DNA of 64,000 nucleotides. It comes from Prochlorococcus marinus str. MIT 9301 (lineage in GTDB: Bacteria > Cyanobacteriota > Cyanobacteriia > PCC-6307 > Cyanobiaceae). The notes beneath the pieces are model-generated. The model had not been told where the DNA came from and did no database searches. It saw only the letters and a program-made list of their open reading frames with translations. Location: NCBI RefSeq assembly GCF_000015965.1, contig NC_009091.1:682001-746000 (forward strand), in the 5' to 3' direction. Numbering within the stretch: position 1 is the first letter of the stretch; every line of letters starts with the position of its first letter. This document shows, piece after piece, positions 17,594 through 26,222 of this stretch. Both the position numbers and the translations under genes were made by a program.

Positions 17594-18505
17594 ATGAATG
17601 TAAGTATTGTTATACCGACTTACAATAGATTACCTATATTAGAGAAATGTCTATTTGCGCTTGAGAATCAAAAATTAAATACAAATATCAGTAACTATGA
17701 AGTAATAGTAGTTGATGATGGATCAACTGATGGTACAACCACATGGATAAATAAAAACAAAGCTAATCTCCCACACGTTATTCTATTTCAGCAAGAACAT
17801 GGAGGGCCTGCACTTGGAAGAAATCTGGGAGTAATTAAATCAAAATATGAAATTATTATATTTATTGATAGTGATCTTATTGTTTTAGACAATTTTATAA
17901 ATTGCCACGTAGAAAAATTACATGCCTCTTGGAGAAAAAATGATAAAAAATGTTTTACCTATGGTTCAGTAGTCAATACATCTAATTTCCTAAATCCTCA
18001 GAGTGAAAAACATAAAATAATGGACACTTCTTTTGCATACTTTGCTACTGGGAATGTAGCGATATCAAAAGAATTGATTTTAAGTGTGGGATTATTCGAT
18101 ACTTCTTTTAGTCTTTACGGTTGGGAGGATTTAGAACTTGGAGAAAGATTAAAAAAAATTGGGACAAAATTAATTAAATGCCCAAAAGCAGTAGGTTTTC
18201 ATTGGCATCCGCCATTTAATTGCGAACAAATAGATTCATTAATAGCTCAAGAAAAAGAGAGGGCAAAAATGGCTTTAGTGTTTTATAAGAAACACCCAAA
18301 TATAAGGGTTAGATTTATGATTCAATTAACTCCTCTCCATAATTTACTTTGGCAAATTCTTTGCTTTGGAGGACTAATCAGTGTTGATAGAATCCTTCCT
18401 TTATTAAGATTCCTAGTAAATATAAGAAGAAATAGACTTGCTCTTGAGATACTAAGGATACCTCTTAATATGGTTTACATTAAACAGTTAACTAAATCAA
18501 GATAA
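17594..18505 (+). CDS. Family 2 glycosyltransferase
   Basis: A 303-residue GT-A fold enzyme. Start VSIVIPTYNRLPILEKCL, nucleotide-sugar acid pair in VVDDGSTDGT, metal-binding DSD in IIFIDSDLI, and the catalytic-base region GWEDLELGERLK are all visible. After a substrate-binding HWHPPFN block the C-terminus is basic and amphipathic (LRFLVNIRRNRLALEILR), which could lie on the membrane. It transfers a sugar from a nucleotide donor; acceptor and sugar cannot be read from the sequence. No other polysaccharide genes are nearby. Confidence 0.85.
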   Translation: MNVSIVIPTYNRLPILEKCLFALENQKLNTNISNYEVIVVDDGSTDGTTTWINKNKANLPHVILFQQEHGGPALGRNLGVIKSKYEIIIFIDSDLIVLDNFINCHVEKLHASWRKNDKKCFTYGSVVNTSNFLNPQSEKHKIMDTSFAYFATGNVAISKELILSVGLFDTSFSLYGWEDLELGERLKKIGTKLIKCPKAVGFHWHPPFNCEQIDSLIAQEKERAKMALVFYKKHPNIRVRFMIQLTPLHNLLWQILCFGGLISVDRILPLLRFLVNIRRNRLALEILRIPLNMVYIKQLTKSR

Positions 18506-18556
18506 AAACTTTTAGAAATACACATCACTTGCTACAATAACAAAAATAATTTCACA

Positions 18557-18620
18557 CATCTGACAGTTTCGGGTGAATTATTAATATTAATTCCCCGTCA
18601 GATGGAGGCTAACCCGAAAC
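18557..18620 (+). promoter_or_regulatory. Structured 5' leader of rpsB
   Basis: Two perfect inverted repeats interleave: CATCTGAC (18557-18564) with GTCAGATG (18597-18604), and GTTTCGGGT (18566-18574) with ACCCGAAAC (18612-18620). Between them GAATTA (18575-18580) pairs with TAATTC (18588-18593), extendable by GGG with CCC across one bulged base. The order A-B-A'-B' means a pseudoknot or two exclusive folds. GGAGG at 18604-18608 lies 24 bases before the rpsB ATG. An autoregulatory ribosomal-protein leader is the natural reading (inference). Confidence 0.6.
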
Positions 18621-18632
18621 CCCTTTTTAATT

Positions 18633-19337
18633 ATGGCTGTTGTATCACTATCAGAAATGATGGAAGCTGGTGCTCATTTCGGGCACCAAACTAGACGTTG
18701 GAATCCCAAGATGTCTAAGTATATATATTGCGCGAGAAATGGAGTTCATATTATTGATCTTGTAAAAACAGCATTGTGTATGAACAATGCATATAAATGG
18801 ACGAGAAACGCTGCAAAAAGCGGTAAACGTTTCCTATTTGTTGGTACAAAAAAACAAGCATCAGACGTAGTAGCTCAGGAAGCTACGCGCTGCGGAGCTG
18901 CATATGTAAATCAAAGATGGCTTGGAGGGATGTTGACTAATTGGACAACAATGAAAGCTAGGATTGAAAGATTAAAGGATCTAGAAAGAATGGAAAGTAG
19001 TGGTTCAATAGCAATGAGGCCCAAAAAAGAAGCTGCAGTATTAAGGAGAGAACTTGAAAGATTGCAAAAATATTTAGGTGGACTAAAGGGTATGAGAAGA
19101 TTACCAGATGTAGTTGTATTGGTTGATCAGAGAAGAGAATCTAATGCAGTATTAGAAGCTAGAAAATTAGATATCTCATTAGTATCAATGTTGGATACAA
19201 ATTGCGATCCGGATTTGTGTGAAGTTCCAATTCCTTGTAATGATGATGCCGTTAGATCTGTACAACTTATTTTAGGAAGACTTGCAGATGCTATAAATGA
19301 AGGTAGAAAGGGCTCTAATGCCGAAAGAAAAAATTAA
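18633..19337 (+). CDS. rpsB: 30S ribosomal protein S2
   Basis: A 234-residue protein with the S2 start ([20 protein letters not shown]) and the blocks [23 protein letters not shown] and [13 protein letters not shown]. Full length for the family apart from a short tail. S2 binds 16S rRNA late in assembly of the small subunit and docks S1. The order rpsB-tsf is the one shared by most bacteria; tsf begins 44 bases downstream. A structured leader precedes it. Confidence 0.97.
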   Translation: MAVVSLSEMMEAGAHFGHQTRRWNPKMSKYIYCARNGVHIIDLVKTALCMNNAYKWTRNAAKSGKRFLFVGTKKQASDVVAQEATRCGAAYVNQRWLGGMLTNWTTMKARIERLKDLERMESSGSIAMRPKKEAAVLRRELERLQKYLGGLKGMRRLPDVVVLVDQRRESNAVLEARKLDISLVSMLDTNCDPDLCEVPIPCNDDAVRSVQLILGRLADAINEGRKGSNAERKN

Positions 19338-19381
19338 ATTCAAATTTAAAACTTACTATCCACTATTTTTTATTACTTCAA

Positions 19382-20038
19382 ATGGGAAACATTACAGCAA
19401 AACTTGTAAAAGATCTTAGAGACAAAACTGGCGCAGGAATGATGGACTGCAAAAAAGCACTTAACGAAACAGAAGGAAATCTAGATAAAGCTTTGGAATG
19501 GTTAAGAAAGAAAGGTATAGCTAGTGCTGAAAAGAAATCGGGAAGAGTAGCGGCTGAAGGTTCAATTGGTAGCTACATACATACTGGATCAAGAGTCGGA
19601 GTTTTACTAGAGTTAAATTGTGAAACTGATTTCGTTGCTAGAGGTGATATATTCCAATCTCTGTTGAAGGATGTCTCGATGCAAGTAGCCGCATGCCCAA
19701 ATGTTGAGTATGTATCAATTGATGAAATACCAGAAGAAGTTGTGGAAAAAGAAAAGCAGATTGAAATGGGTAGGGATGATTTATCTGGAAAACCAGAACA
19801 AATTAAAGAAAAAATAGTTGAAGGGAGAATAGCAAAAAGACTTAATGAGCTTGTATTGCTTTCACAACCCTACATTAAAGATAGTTCTCTGACAGTTGAG
19901 GATCTTGTTAAACAAGCAGCTGCAAAAATTGGCGAAAATATCAAAGTAAGACGCTTTACAAGATATACATTAGGTGAAGGTATCGAAAAAAATCAGATCG
20001 ACTTTGCTGAAGAGGTCGCATCAATGCAAACAAACTAG
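19382..20038 (+). CDS. tsf: Translation elongation factor Ts
   Basis: A 218-residue protein with the EF-Ts signature [20 protein letters not shown], including the TDF loop ([10 protein letters not shown]) that displaces magnesium from EF-Tu, and a single shortened core repeat as is usual in cyanobacteria (about 220 residues versus 280 in E. coli). EF-Ts regenerates EF-Tu-GTP. It is co-transcribed with rpsB; an unknown gene starts within a few bases of its stop. Confidence 0.97.
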   Translation: MGNITAKLVKDLRDKTGAGMMDCKKALNETEGNLDKALEWLRKKGIASAEKKSGRVAAEGSIGSYIHTGSRVGVLLELNCETDFVARGDIFQSLLKDVSMQVAACPNVEYVSIDEIPEEVVEKEKQIEMGRDDLSGKPEQIKEKIVEGRIAKRLNELVLLSQPYIKDSSLTVEDLVKQAAAKIGENIKVRRFTRYTLGEGIEKNQIDFAEEVASMQTN

Positions 20039-20042
20039 TCAC

Positions 20043-21125
20043 TTGAATGATTTGAATAATTTCAATAATTACATAGATAAATATAAAATTAATTCTCAAT
20101 TAGATAGAGCAGACATACAAAAAAGAATATTAACTAGAAATATCCATAGGGAATATGAACTTTATCTTAATCTAGTAAGAGATCTACTTTTCATCTCTGT
20201 AGAAAAAGGCCTTAATCAAATATATAGTTATCCAACAATTAATGATAATTTCTTAAATGAAAATGAATTCTATAGCCTTTTTGAAAAAAAAATAAGTAAA
20301 TTAATATTTACGAATTTGCCCTTTTTAACAGTAGAACAATTAAAGATAAATAAAATTGAAAAAAATATAAATAAGGAAATTAATTTTACTATTTTTGATG
20401 GGTGCACAAAAATAAAGGATGTTCAAAAAGAAAAATTTCAATATGAAGATGGTTTTCAATTAAAAGAACCCACTCAGTTCGAGATTACTGAAGACTTTTC
20501 AAATCCTTCTGAATATTATCAAGCTGATTATAAAGATTTCGTATCACTTGATTTAGATAATTACGACCATAATGCCTATTTATCTAGTAGCAATATTACT
20601 GAAAATTTAGGAGTTGAAAAACAATTTATCTCCTCGCTACTTGAATTATTAGGAGAAGGAAAGTTTGAGAAACTAAGACATACAGAAAAAGACAATATCA
20701 ATCAAATGGATATATCAACCAAAAATCAGATTCCTAAAATTTTTGATTTAATAGATAAGTCACTGGAAAATTTACTAATGAATCTTTCCTATGAGATTAA
20801 TCAAGAATTATTTAAGGCCAATCTAATAAAAAAGATGATATCCAAAGATTCCTTTGATTACTTAGTAGGCAAAAATTTGATGATAAAACATCCATATCCT
20901 TTTATTATTAATTTCGAATTCAACTTAAATCGTCAGCTATTAAACGGCAATAATCTTCCGAATATTATTTTTATTAATATATCTACTGTTGAGTTAGAGT
21001 TTAAAAATTTAAATCTTTCTATTCAAAGGAATAAAATAAATGAGCTCAAAAATCAATTTCAGCGTTTGATTAAAAAAGAGACTTACTGGAGGCAAAAACA
21101 AATAACTTTGAATAAAATACGTTGA
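20043..21125 (+). CDS. Conserved-position hypothetical protein between tsf and recG
   Basis: The open frame begins inside tsf, but the residues encoded there are only a shadow of the tsf end. The first sensible start is TTG at 20043, four bases after the tsf stop, giving about 360 residues (LNDLNNFNNYIDKYKI and on). It is a soluble, Asn/Lys/Glu-rich, mostly helical protein. Noticeable segments are SLLELLGEGKFEKLRHTEKD and KSLENLLMNLSYEINQEL, and the C-terminus is a basic helix. I recognise no domain. Its place directly between tsf and recG suggests it is co-transcribed with both. Confidence 0.75.
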   Translation: MNDLNNFNNYIDKYKINSQLDRADIQKRILTRNIHREYELYLNLVRDLLFISVEKGLNQIYSYPTINDNFLNENEFYSLFEKKISKLIFTNLPFLTVEQLKINKIEKNINKEINFTIFDGCTKIKDVQKEKFQYEDGFQLKEPTQFEITEDFSNPSEYYQADYKDFVSLDLDNYDHNAYLSSSNITENLGVEKQFISSLLELLGEGKFEKLRHTEKDNINQMDISTKNQIPKIFDLIDKSLENLLMNLSYEINQELFKANLIKKMISKDSFDYLVGKNLMIKHPYPFIINFEFNLNRQLLNGNNLPNIIFINISTVELEFKNLNLSIQRNKINELKNQFQRLIKKETYWRQKQITLNKIR

Positions 21126-21146
21126 AAAAATAACTCTTTTTCAAAT

Positions 21147-23603
21147 GTGACTTTTAGTGGGAATAATAATAAATTAATTAAAGAATGGATAAGAACTCTT
21201 CAAAAGTCTCTTACTATTGAAACTGAAAATAAATTCATTAACACTTTAGGAAGAGAAAGATATTTTAATGATTATTTGCATGAATCATTAAAAAAACTAG
21301 ATAATCTAAATCTCTCAGACGAATATTTAAGAATATTTTATGAATTTTCTAAAAAATATAGTGAATATAATAAATTAGATGAAAATCAAAGAAAAAGGTT
21401 AATTATAGATACAAGAAAAAATCTTTATAAACTAGGCAAAACTCAAGAAATAGAAAGTTCTAATATTATTTCTAATAAAGTTTTTCTAAATAAAGCTGAT
21501 TCAAGTTTGTCTTTTGATTCAGATATTTCATTAATAAAAAATGTAGGAAAAGTTTATAAAAATAAGCTTAATGAATTAGGGATATTTCATATAAAAGATC
21601 TAATTAATTATTTCCCACGAACATATCTAGATTATACAAATAGAGTCAAGATAATAAATTTAAAACCAGATAATTTATACACGTGCATCGCAAATGTTAA
21701 AAGATTTTATATTCATAAGAGTAAAAAAAATAGTAATTTATCAATAATGAATATTGTGGTTTATGATGAAACGTCTTCAATAAAGGTTACAAAATTTTTT
21801 TTAGGAAGAAGATTTAGATCTTACTCCTTCTTTACATCTCAAAAATCTTTGTATACTGCTGGCACCAAATTAGCAATTTCCGGTAAGGTTAAACTGACAG
21901 AGTATGGTAAAACTTTTGTAGATCCGCAGATTGAAATTCTTAAGGATAATAATGACAATTATAATTTCTCAGGCAAAATATTACCCTTGTATTCATTAGG
22001 TGAAGCATTATCAAATATGAGTTTTATAAAACTTATGAAAAAGGTACTAATTTATGCAAAGCAATATCCAGAAATTTTAAATAAGAAGCAACTTGATTCA
22101 TTATCTTTATTATCAAAAGGAGAGTCTTTGATTAATATTCATTTTCCACCAACTCAACAGGCACTTATTGAGTCAAAAAAACGTTTGGTTTTTGATGAGT
22201 TATTTCTACTTCAAATAAAATTCCTACTTAGAAAAAGAAAGACGAATAAAAATGTAACTTCCCAACAATTACCTCAAAAGAAATCTTTATTAAAAGAATT
22301 TTTAAATAATTTTCCTTTCGAATTAACAAAATCTCAAGAAAATGTTTTAAATGAAATTAAGAAAGATTTATCTAATCCCGTACCAATGTCTAGATTGCTT
22401 CAGGGAGATGTGGGAAGTGGTAAAACCATAATTGCAATTGCGTCTCTTTTACTTGTCATTGAAAAAAACCTGCAAGGTGCATTTATGGTCCCAACTGAGG
22501 TATTGGCAGAACAGCATTATAAAAATTTATTAAAATATTTGAACCCTCTTTTAGTTTCTGTTGAACTACTTACTGGGAATACTCCTCAAAAAAAGAGAAA
22601 AGAAATTTTCTCTAATTTGAACAATGGATTAGTTGATATCCTCGTAGGTACTCATGCATTATTTGAGGATAAAGTCATCTTTAATGCATTAGGAATGGTC
22701 GTAATTGATGAACAACATAGATTTGGAGTTACTCAAAGAAATAGATTACTAAACAAAGGAGATAATACTAACTTGTTATCAATGACAGCAACACCAATTC
22801 CAAGAACTCTTGCGCTTTCCATTTATGGTGATTTAGATGTAAGTCAAATTACGGAACTCCCTCCTGGGAGAGTTCCTATAACTACAAAAATAATTTCAGA
22901 AGATAATTTAACTAACTTGTTCAAAATTGTTGAAGATGAGATTAATAAGGGAAAGCAAGCTTATGTGATTTTGCCACTTATTGAAGATTCAGAAAAAATG
23001 AATTTAAGCTCCGCAAAGAAAACATTTAAATATTTATCAGAAGAGGTCTTTTTTAACAAGAAAGTTGGATTATTACATGGCAAATTAAGTTCGCAAGAAA
23101 AGAACGAAGTGATTAATTCTTTTTTAAAAAATGAAATTAATATTTTGGTTTCAACCACTGTAATTGAGGTTGGCATTGATGTTCCCAACGCCACAATTAT
23201 GATTATTTATAATTCGGACAGATTTGGCTTGTCCCAACTACATCAATTAAGGGGGAGAGTTGGGAGAGGATCAACAAAATCTTTTTGTTATCTGGTAACC
23301 TCCGATAAAAATGGATTAGAAAATAAACGACTTTGTGTTTTGCAAAAATCTAATGATGGCTTTTATATCGCTGAAAAAGACTTGGAGCTTAGAGGACCAG
23401 GCCAGATTTTAGGATATAGACAATCCGGATTGCCTGATTTTGTACTGGACAATTTACCTAACAATAAATTCCTTATTGATAAGGCTCGTGAAGAAGCTAT
23501 TAAGATTGTTAGTGGTGATCCTGATTTAAAAAAAAATATTGTTTTAAGGAATATACTTATTGATAATTCTGATAATAAATTCATTCATGATTTCTTAAAT
23601 TGA
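21147..23603 (+). CDS. recG: ATP-dependent DNA helicase RecG
   Basis: An 818-residue helicase, GTG start at 21147. The N-terminal 130 residues are a cyanobacterial extension; the wedge (OB) domain follows (SLIKNVGKVYKNKLNELGIF, then the NYFPRTYLDY block). Helicase motifs are I LQGDVGSGKT, II DEQHRFG, III MTATPIPRTLAL and VI QLRGRVGRG, and the TRG-like C-terminal KDLELRGPGQILGYRQSG. RecG reverses stalled replication forks and processes R-loops and Holliday junctions. It starts 21 bases after the unknown gene, so it is in the same transcription unit as tsf. Confidence 0.96.
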   Translation: MTFSGNNNKLIKEWIRTLQKSLTIETENKFINTLGRERYFNDYLHESLKKLDNLNLSDEYLRIFYEFSKKYSEYNKLDENQRKRLIIDTRKNLYKLGKTQEIESSNIISNKVFLNKADSSLSFDSDISLIKNVGKVYKNKLNELGIFHIKDLINYFPRTYLDYTNRVKIINLKPDNLYTCIANVKRFYIHKSKKNSNLSIMNIVVYDETSSIKVTKFFLGRRFRSYSFFTSQKSLYTAGTKLAISGKVKLTEYGKTFVDPQIEILKDNNDNYNFSGKILPLYSLGEALSNMSFIKLMKKVLIYAKQYPEILNKKQLDSLSLLSKGESLINIHFPPTQQALIESKKRLVFDELFLLQIKFLLRKRKTNKNVTSQQLPQKKSLLKEFLNNFPFELTKSQENVLNEIKKDLSNPVPMSRLLQGDVGSGKTIIAIASLLLVIEKNLQGAFMVPTEVLAEQHYKNLLKYLNPLLVSVELLTGNTPQKKRKEIFSNLNNGLVDILVGTHALFEDKVIFNALGMVVIDEQHRFGVTQRNRLLNKGDNTNLLSMTATPIPRTLALSIYGDLDVSQITELPPGRVPITTKIISEDNLTNLFKIVEDEINKGKQAYVILPLIEDSEKMNLSSAKKTFKYLSEEVFFNKKVGLLHGKLSSQEKNEVINSFLKNEINILVSTTVIEVGIDVPNATIMIIYNSDRFGLSQLHQLRGRVGRGSTKSFCYLVTSDKNGLENKRLCVLQKSNDGFYIAEKDLELRGPGQILGYRQSGLPDFVLDNLPNNKFLIDKAREEAIKIVSGDPDLKKNIVLRNILIDNSDNKFIHDFLN

Positions 23604-23660
23604 GAACTATCATTGTAATTTTTGATATATATGTCACTATAAATCAATTGCAAATTTCAA

Positions 23661-24344
23661 TTGAAAATTTGGAATAAAATACCAATTAAAGATAATGGAG
23701 ATAAATTAATAGCTATACCTAGCTGCCTAAAGTTTTTAGATCCCCACCCTTACTTTCATTTAGGAGCCCCTTACAAAGATAAAACTTCTATTTGGAAATT
23801 AAGAAAGGAGGTTGTAAATAGATTAGTAAAAGTAAATGATTATTTGATATCAAAGAGTAGTTTTAACCTTTTAATTTATGACACTTGGCGACCTTTGGAA
23901 GTCCAGGAATTTATGTTTAAAAGAGCATTTTTATTAGAGTGTGAAAAATCCGATATTGATATTTCTTTTGAAAATATAAAATCTTATCCATCTATTTTAA
24001 AAAAAGTTGAAAAATTTTGGGCATATCCTTCTCGTGACACTAGGTGTCCCCCCCCACATTCAACTGGGGGTGCTTTGGATGTTTGTTTTTCAGATAAAGA
24101 CGGAAATCTTGTTGAAATGGGAAGCATGGTTGATCAAATGGATGAGACCTCAAATCCATATTTTTATGCAAACATAAAGAATGAAGGAGCAATTATTTGG
24201 AATAGTAGAAGAAACTTATTAAGGGAAATTATGACTAAATTCGGATTTGCTCAACATCCTAATGAATGGTGGCATTTTAGTTATGGTGATCAATTATGGG
24301 CTTGGAAAAATAAAAAAGCAAATGCCCTTTATGGAAAAATTTAA
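23661..24344 (+). CDS. D-alanyl-D-alanine dipeptidase (VanX/DdpX-like, M15D)
   Basis: A 227-residue zinc peptidase. The substrate Arg block is YDTWRPLEVQ; the zinc site is HSTGGALDV (family SxHxxGxAxD), and the catalytic Glu and second His are in EWWHFSYG. Start is TTG at 23661. VanX-type enzymes hydrolyse the free dipeptide D-Ala-D-Ala. Without a vancomycin operon nearby the likely job is cell-wall peptide recycling or stationary-phase use of D-Ala. No signal peptide, so it is cytoplasmic. The zinc region is encoded beside an eight-base C run (24048-24055), rare in this AT-rich sequence. Confidence 0.88.
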   Translation: MKIWNKIPIKDNGDKLIAIPSCLKFLDPHPYFHLGAPYKDKTSIWKLRKEVVNRLVKVNDYLISKSSFNLLIYDTWRPLEVQEFMFKRAFLLECEKSDIDISFENIKSYPSILKKVEKFWAYPSRDTRCPPPHSTGGALDVCFSDKDGNLVEMGSMVDQMDETSNPYFYANIKNEGAIIWNSRRNLLREIMTKFGFAQHPNEWWHFSYGDQLWAWKNKKANALYGKI

Positions 24345-24347
24345 ATT

Positions 24348-26135
24348 CTATTGATTTTCATTTAGTAAATTTAATATATAATTTTCATCTTGAGTATTTA
24401 TAAAATCTCCGAAATCCAAATCCAAATTACTCTTCCAATTATCAAATAATGGTTGTAGAGTTTTTTCTAAATCGTTAAGTTCCATTCTTTGTAAAAATGG
24501 TTTAGCAAGCCTTTGTAGATTTTTACTTCCCCCCAACCATAATTGGTATTTGTTTTGCCCACTACCAACAAGTGCTAATTCGGCCATATAAGGCCTGGTA
24601 CATCCATTCGGACATCCTGTCATTCTAAATAATATTGTCTTTTGTATTTTTAGATCTAAAAGTAAATTTTCAATCCTTTTTAGTACATCAGGTAATATTC
24701 TTTCAGCTTCAGTCATTGCAAGACCACAAAGTGGTAAAGCAGGACAAGCTAAAGCGTGTCTTTGTATTTCATTAATGTTATCTAAATTTTCGTATCCAAT
24801 TTTTGAAAGAGAATTTTGAATTGCGCTTTTGTTTTTATTGGCGATATTACAAAGTAAAATATCTTGATTAGGTGTGAGTCTTAAATCTAAATTATATTTT
24901 TTAACAATACTCGAGATGGTATTCTTCTTCTCTCCAGATAATCTTCCCGATAATAATGGTAAACCTACGAAATGGGAGGTTTTATTTTGTTTATGCCAAC
25001 CTAGGTAATCAATAAGAGCCTTATCAGGTTCTTTTCTAATTTTTTTAATTTCTTTTTTGAAATATTTATCAGAAAGTATCTTTTTGAACCATTTAATACC
25101 TTTTTTATGAAGAAGATATTTCATTCTCGAATTTTTTCTTGATTTTCTATCACCATAATCTCTTTGAATAGCCACAATGCTTTGTATTAATTCATAAACA
25201 TCAGGTTCTTCAACATATCCAAGTGGATCTGCAATTCTGGCAAAGGTCTCCTCATTATTATGTGTGCGACCCATACCACCTCCAACATAGAAGTTGCACC
25301 CTTCTAAGTTTCCATCTTTAGAAGTAAAGGCAACTATTCCTATGTCATTAGTAAGAAGATCAACAGAATTGTCCCCAGGAACTGTCACAGCACATTTGAA
25401 TTTTCTCGGTAAATAAGTTGAACCATAAAGAGGCTCATCTTTTATTCCACTAAAAACATTATCTTTGAATTGGAGCTTCCTAATTGCTTCAATATCTTTG
25501 TCAGGCTTTATGGTGTACTCTAAATCTCCGTCAGCCCAAAGCTCTAAGAAAGTGCCTTGGCCAGCCATTGGGGTGAGAAGATCTGCAACTTTTTTTGCCA
25601 ATGCTCTTGCAATATTATATTCTGGCGAGTCAAATGGAGCCGCAGGTGCCATAACGTTTCTATTAATGTCTCCACATGCAGCTAATGTGGAGCCCATTGA
25701 ATTTACTATTGTTTGAATTACTTCCTTCAGCTTCTCCTTTCTGATTCCATGCATTTGAAAGGCTTGTCTTGTAGTGGCCCTAAGTGTTCCATTACCTAGT
25801 TTGTCAGATAATTCATCTAATGCTAAAAATAATTTCCCAGGGACTTCACCACCCGGATTTCTTAACCTAAGCATCATTTGCCAATCTTTACTTTTGCCCG
25901 GCCTTCTATTTTCCCTGTTATCTTGTTGATAACTACCATGAAATTTTAATAACTGGACTGCATCATTAGTAAAATGATCACTTTCATTGACTAATTCTGT
26001 AGCAAGTGGCTCCTTAAGAAATTGGCTACTTTTCTTAAAATTTTCAAATTTAGAGACTTCTAGTCCATTTGCTAAACAAACAGTCTCTTCCTTTGCAGAA
26101 TCTTTTTTCTTTTTTACTTTCTCAACCTTGATCAA
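24348..26135 (-). CDS. sir: Ferredoxin-sulfite reductase
   Basis: A 595-residue siroheme/4Fe-4S enzyme. The cluster ligands are visible as C-x5-C in ACPALPLCGLA and C-x3-C in GCPNGCTRP; the ferredoxin-like half-repeats include MLRLRNPGGEVPGKLFL and GGGMGRTHNNEETF. It reduces sulfite to sulfide with six electrons from ferredoxin, for cysteine synthesis. TATRQAFQMHGI near residue 120 is the typical arginine-containing siroheme region. It converges with the dipeptidase gene three bases away and is divergent from glyS. Confidence 0.95.
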   Translation of the reverse strand: MIKVEKVKKKKDSAKEETVCLANGLEVSKFENFKKSSQFLKEPLATELVNESDHFTNDAVQLLKFHGSYQQDNRENRRPGKSKDWQMMLRLRNPGGEVPGKLFLALDELSDKLGNGTLRATTRQAFQMHGIRKEKLKEVIQTIVNSMGSTLAACGDINRNVMAPAAPFDSPEYNIARALAKKVADLLTPMAGQGTFLELWADGDLEYTIKPDKDIEAIRKLQFKDNVFSGIKDEPLYGSTYLPRKFKCAVTVPGDNSVDLLTNDIGIVAFTSKDGNLEGCNFYVGGGMGRTHNNEETFARIADPLGYVEEPDVYELIQSIVAIQRDYGDRKSRKNSRMKYLLHKKGIKWFKKILSDKYFKKEIKKIRKEPDKALIDYLGWHKQNKTSHFVGLPLLSGRLSGEKKNTISSIVKKYNLDLRLTPNQDILLCNIANKNKSAIQNSLSKIGYENLDNINEIQRHALACPALPLCGLAMTEAERILPDVLKRIENLLLDLKIQKTILFRMTGCPNGCTRPYMAELALVGSGQNKYQLWLGGSKNLQRLAKPFLQRMELNDLEKTLQPLFDNWKSNLDLDFGDFINTQDENYILNLLNENQ

Positions 26136-26222
26136 AGGACCAAAACATATCTCTTTTTATACATTAGCGAAAAGCTTATTTAACTGGTAGTAAATTATAG
26201 TAAGAATAGTCATATTTTTTTC

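Noticed and set aside
19974-20042. Upstream extension of the tsf-recG gene into tsf
   Set aside because: These codons overlap the tsf end in another frame and give a Lys/Arg-rich stretch unlike the rest. A TTG just after the tsf stop is a more natural start.
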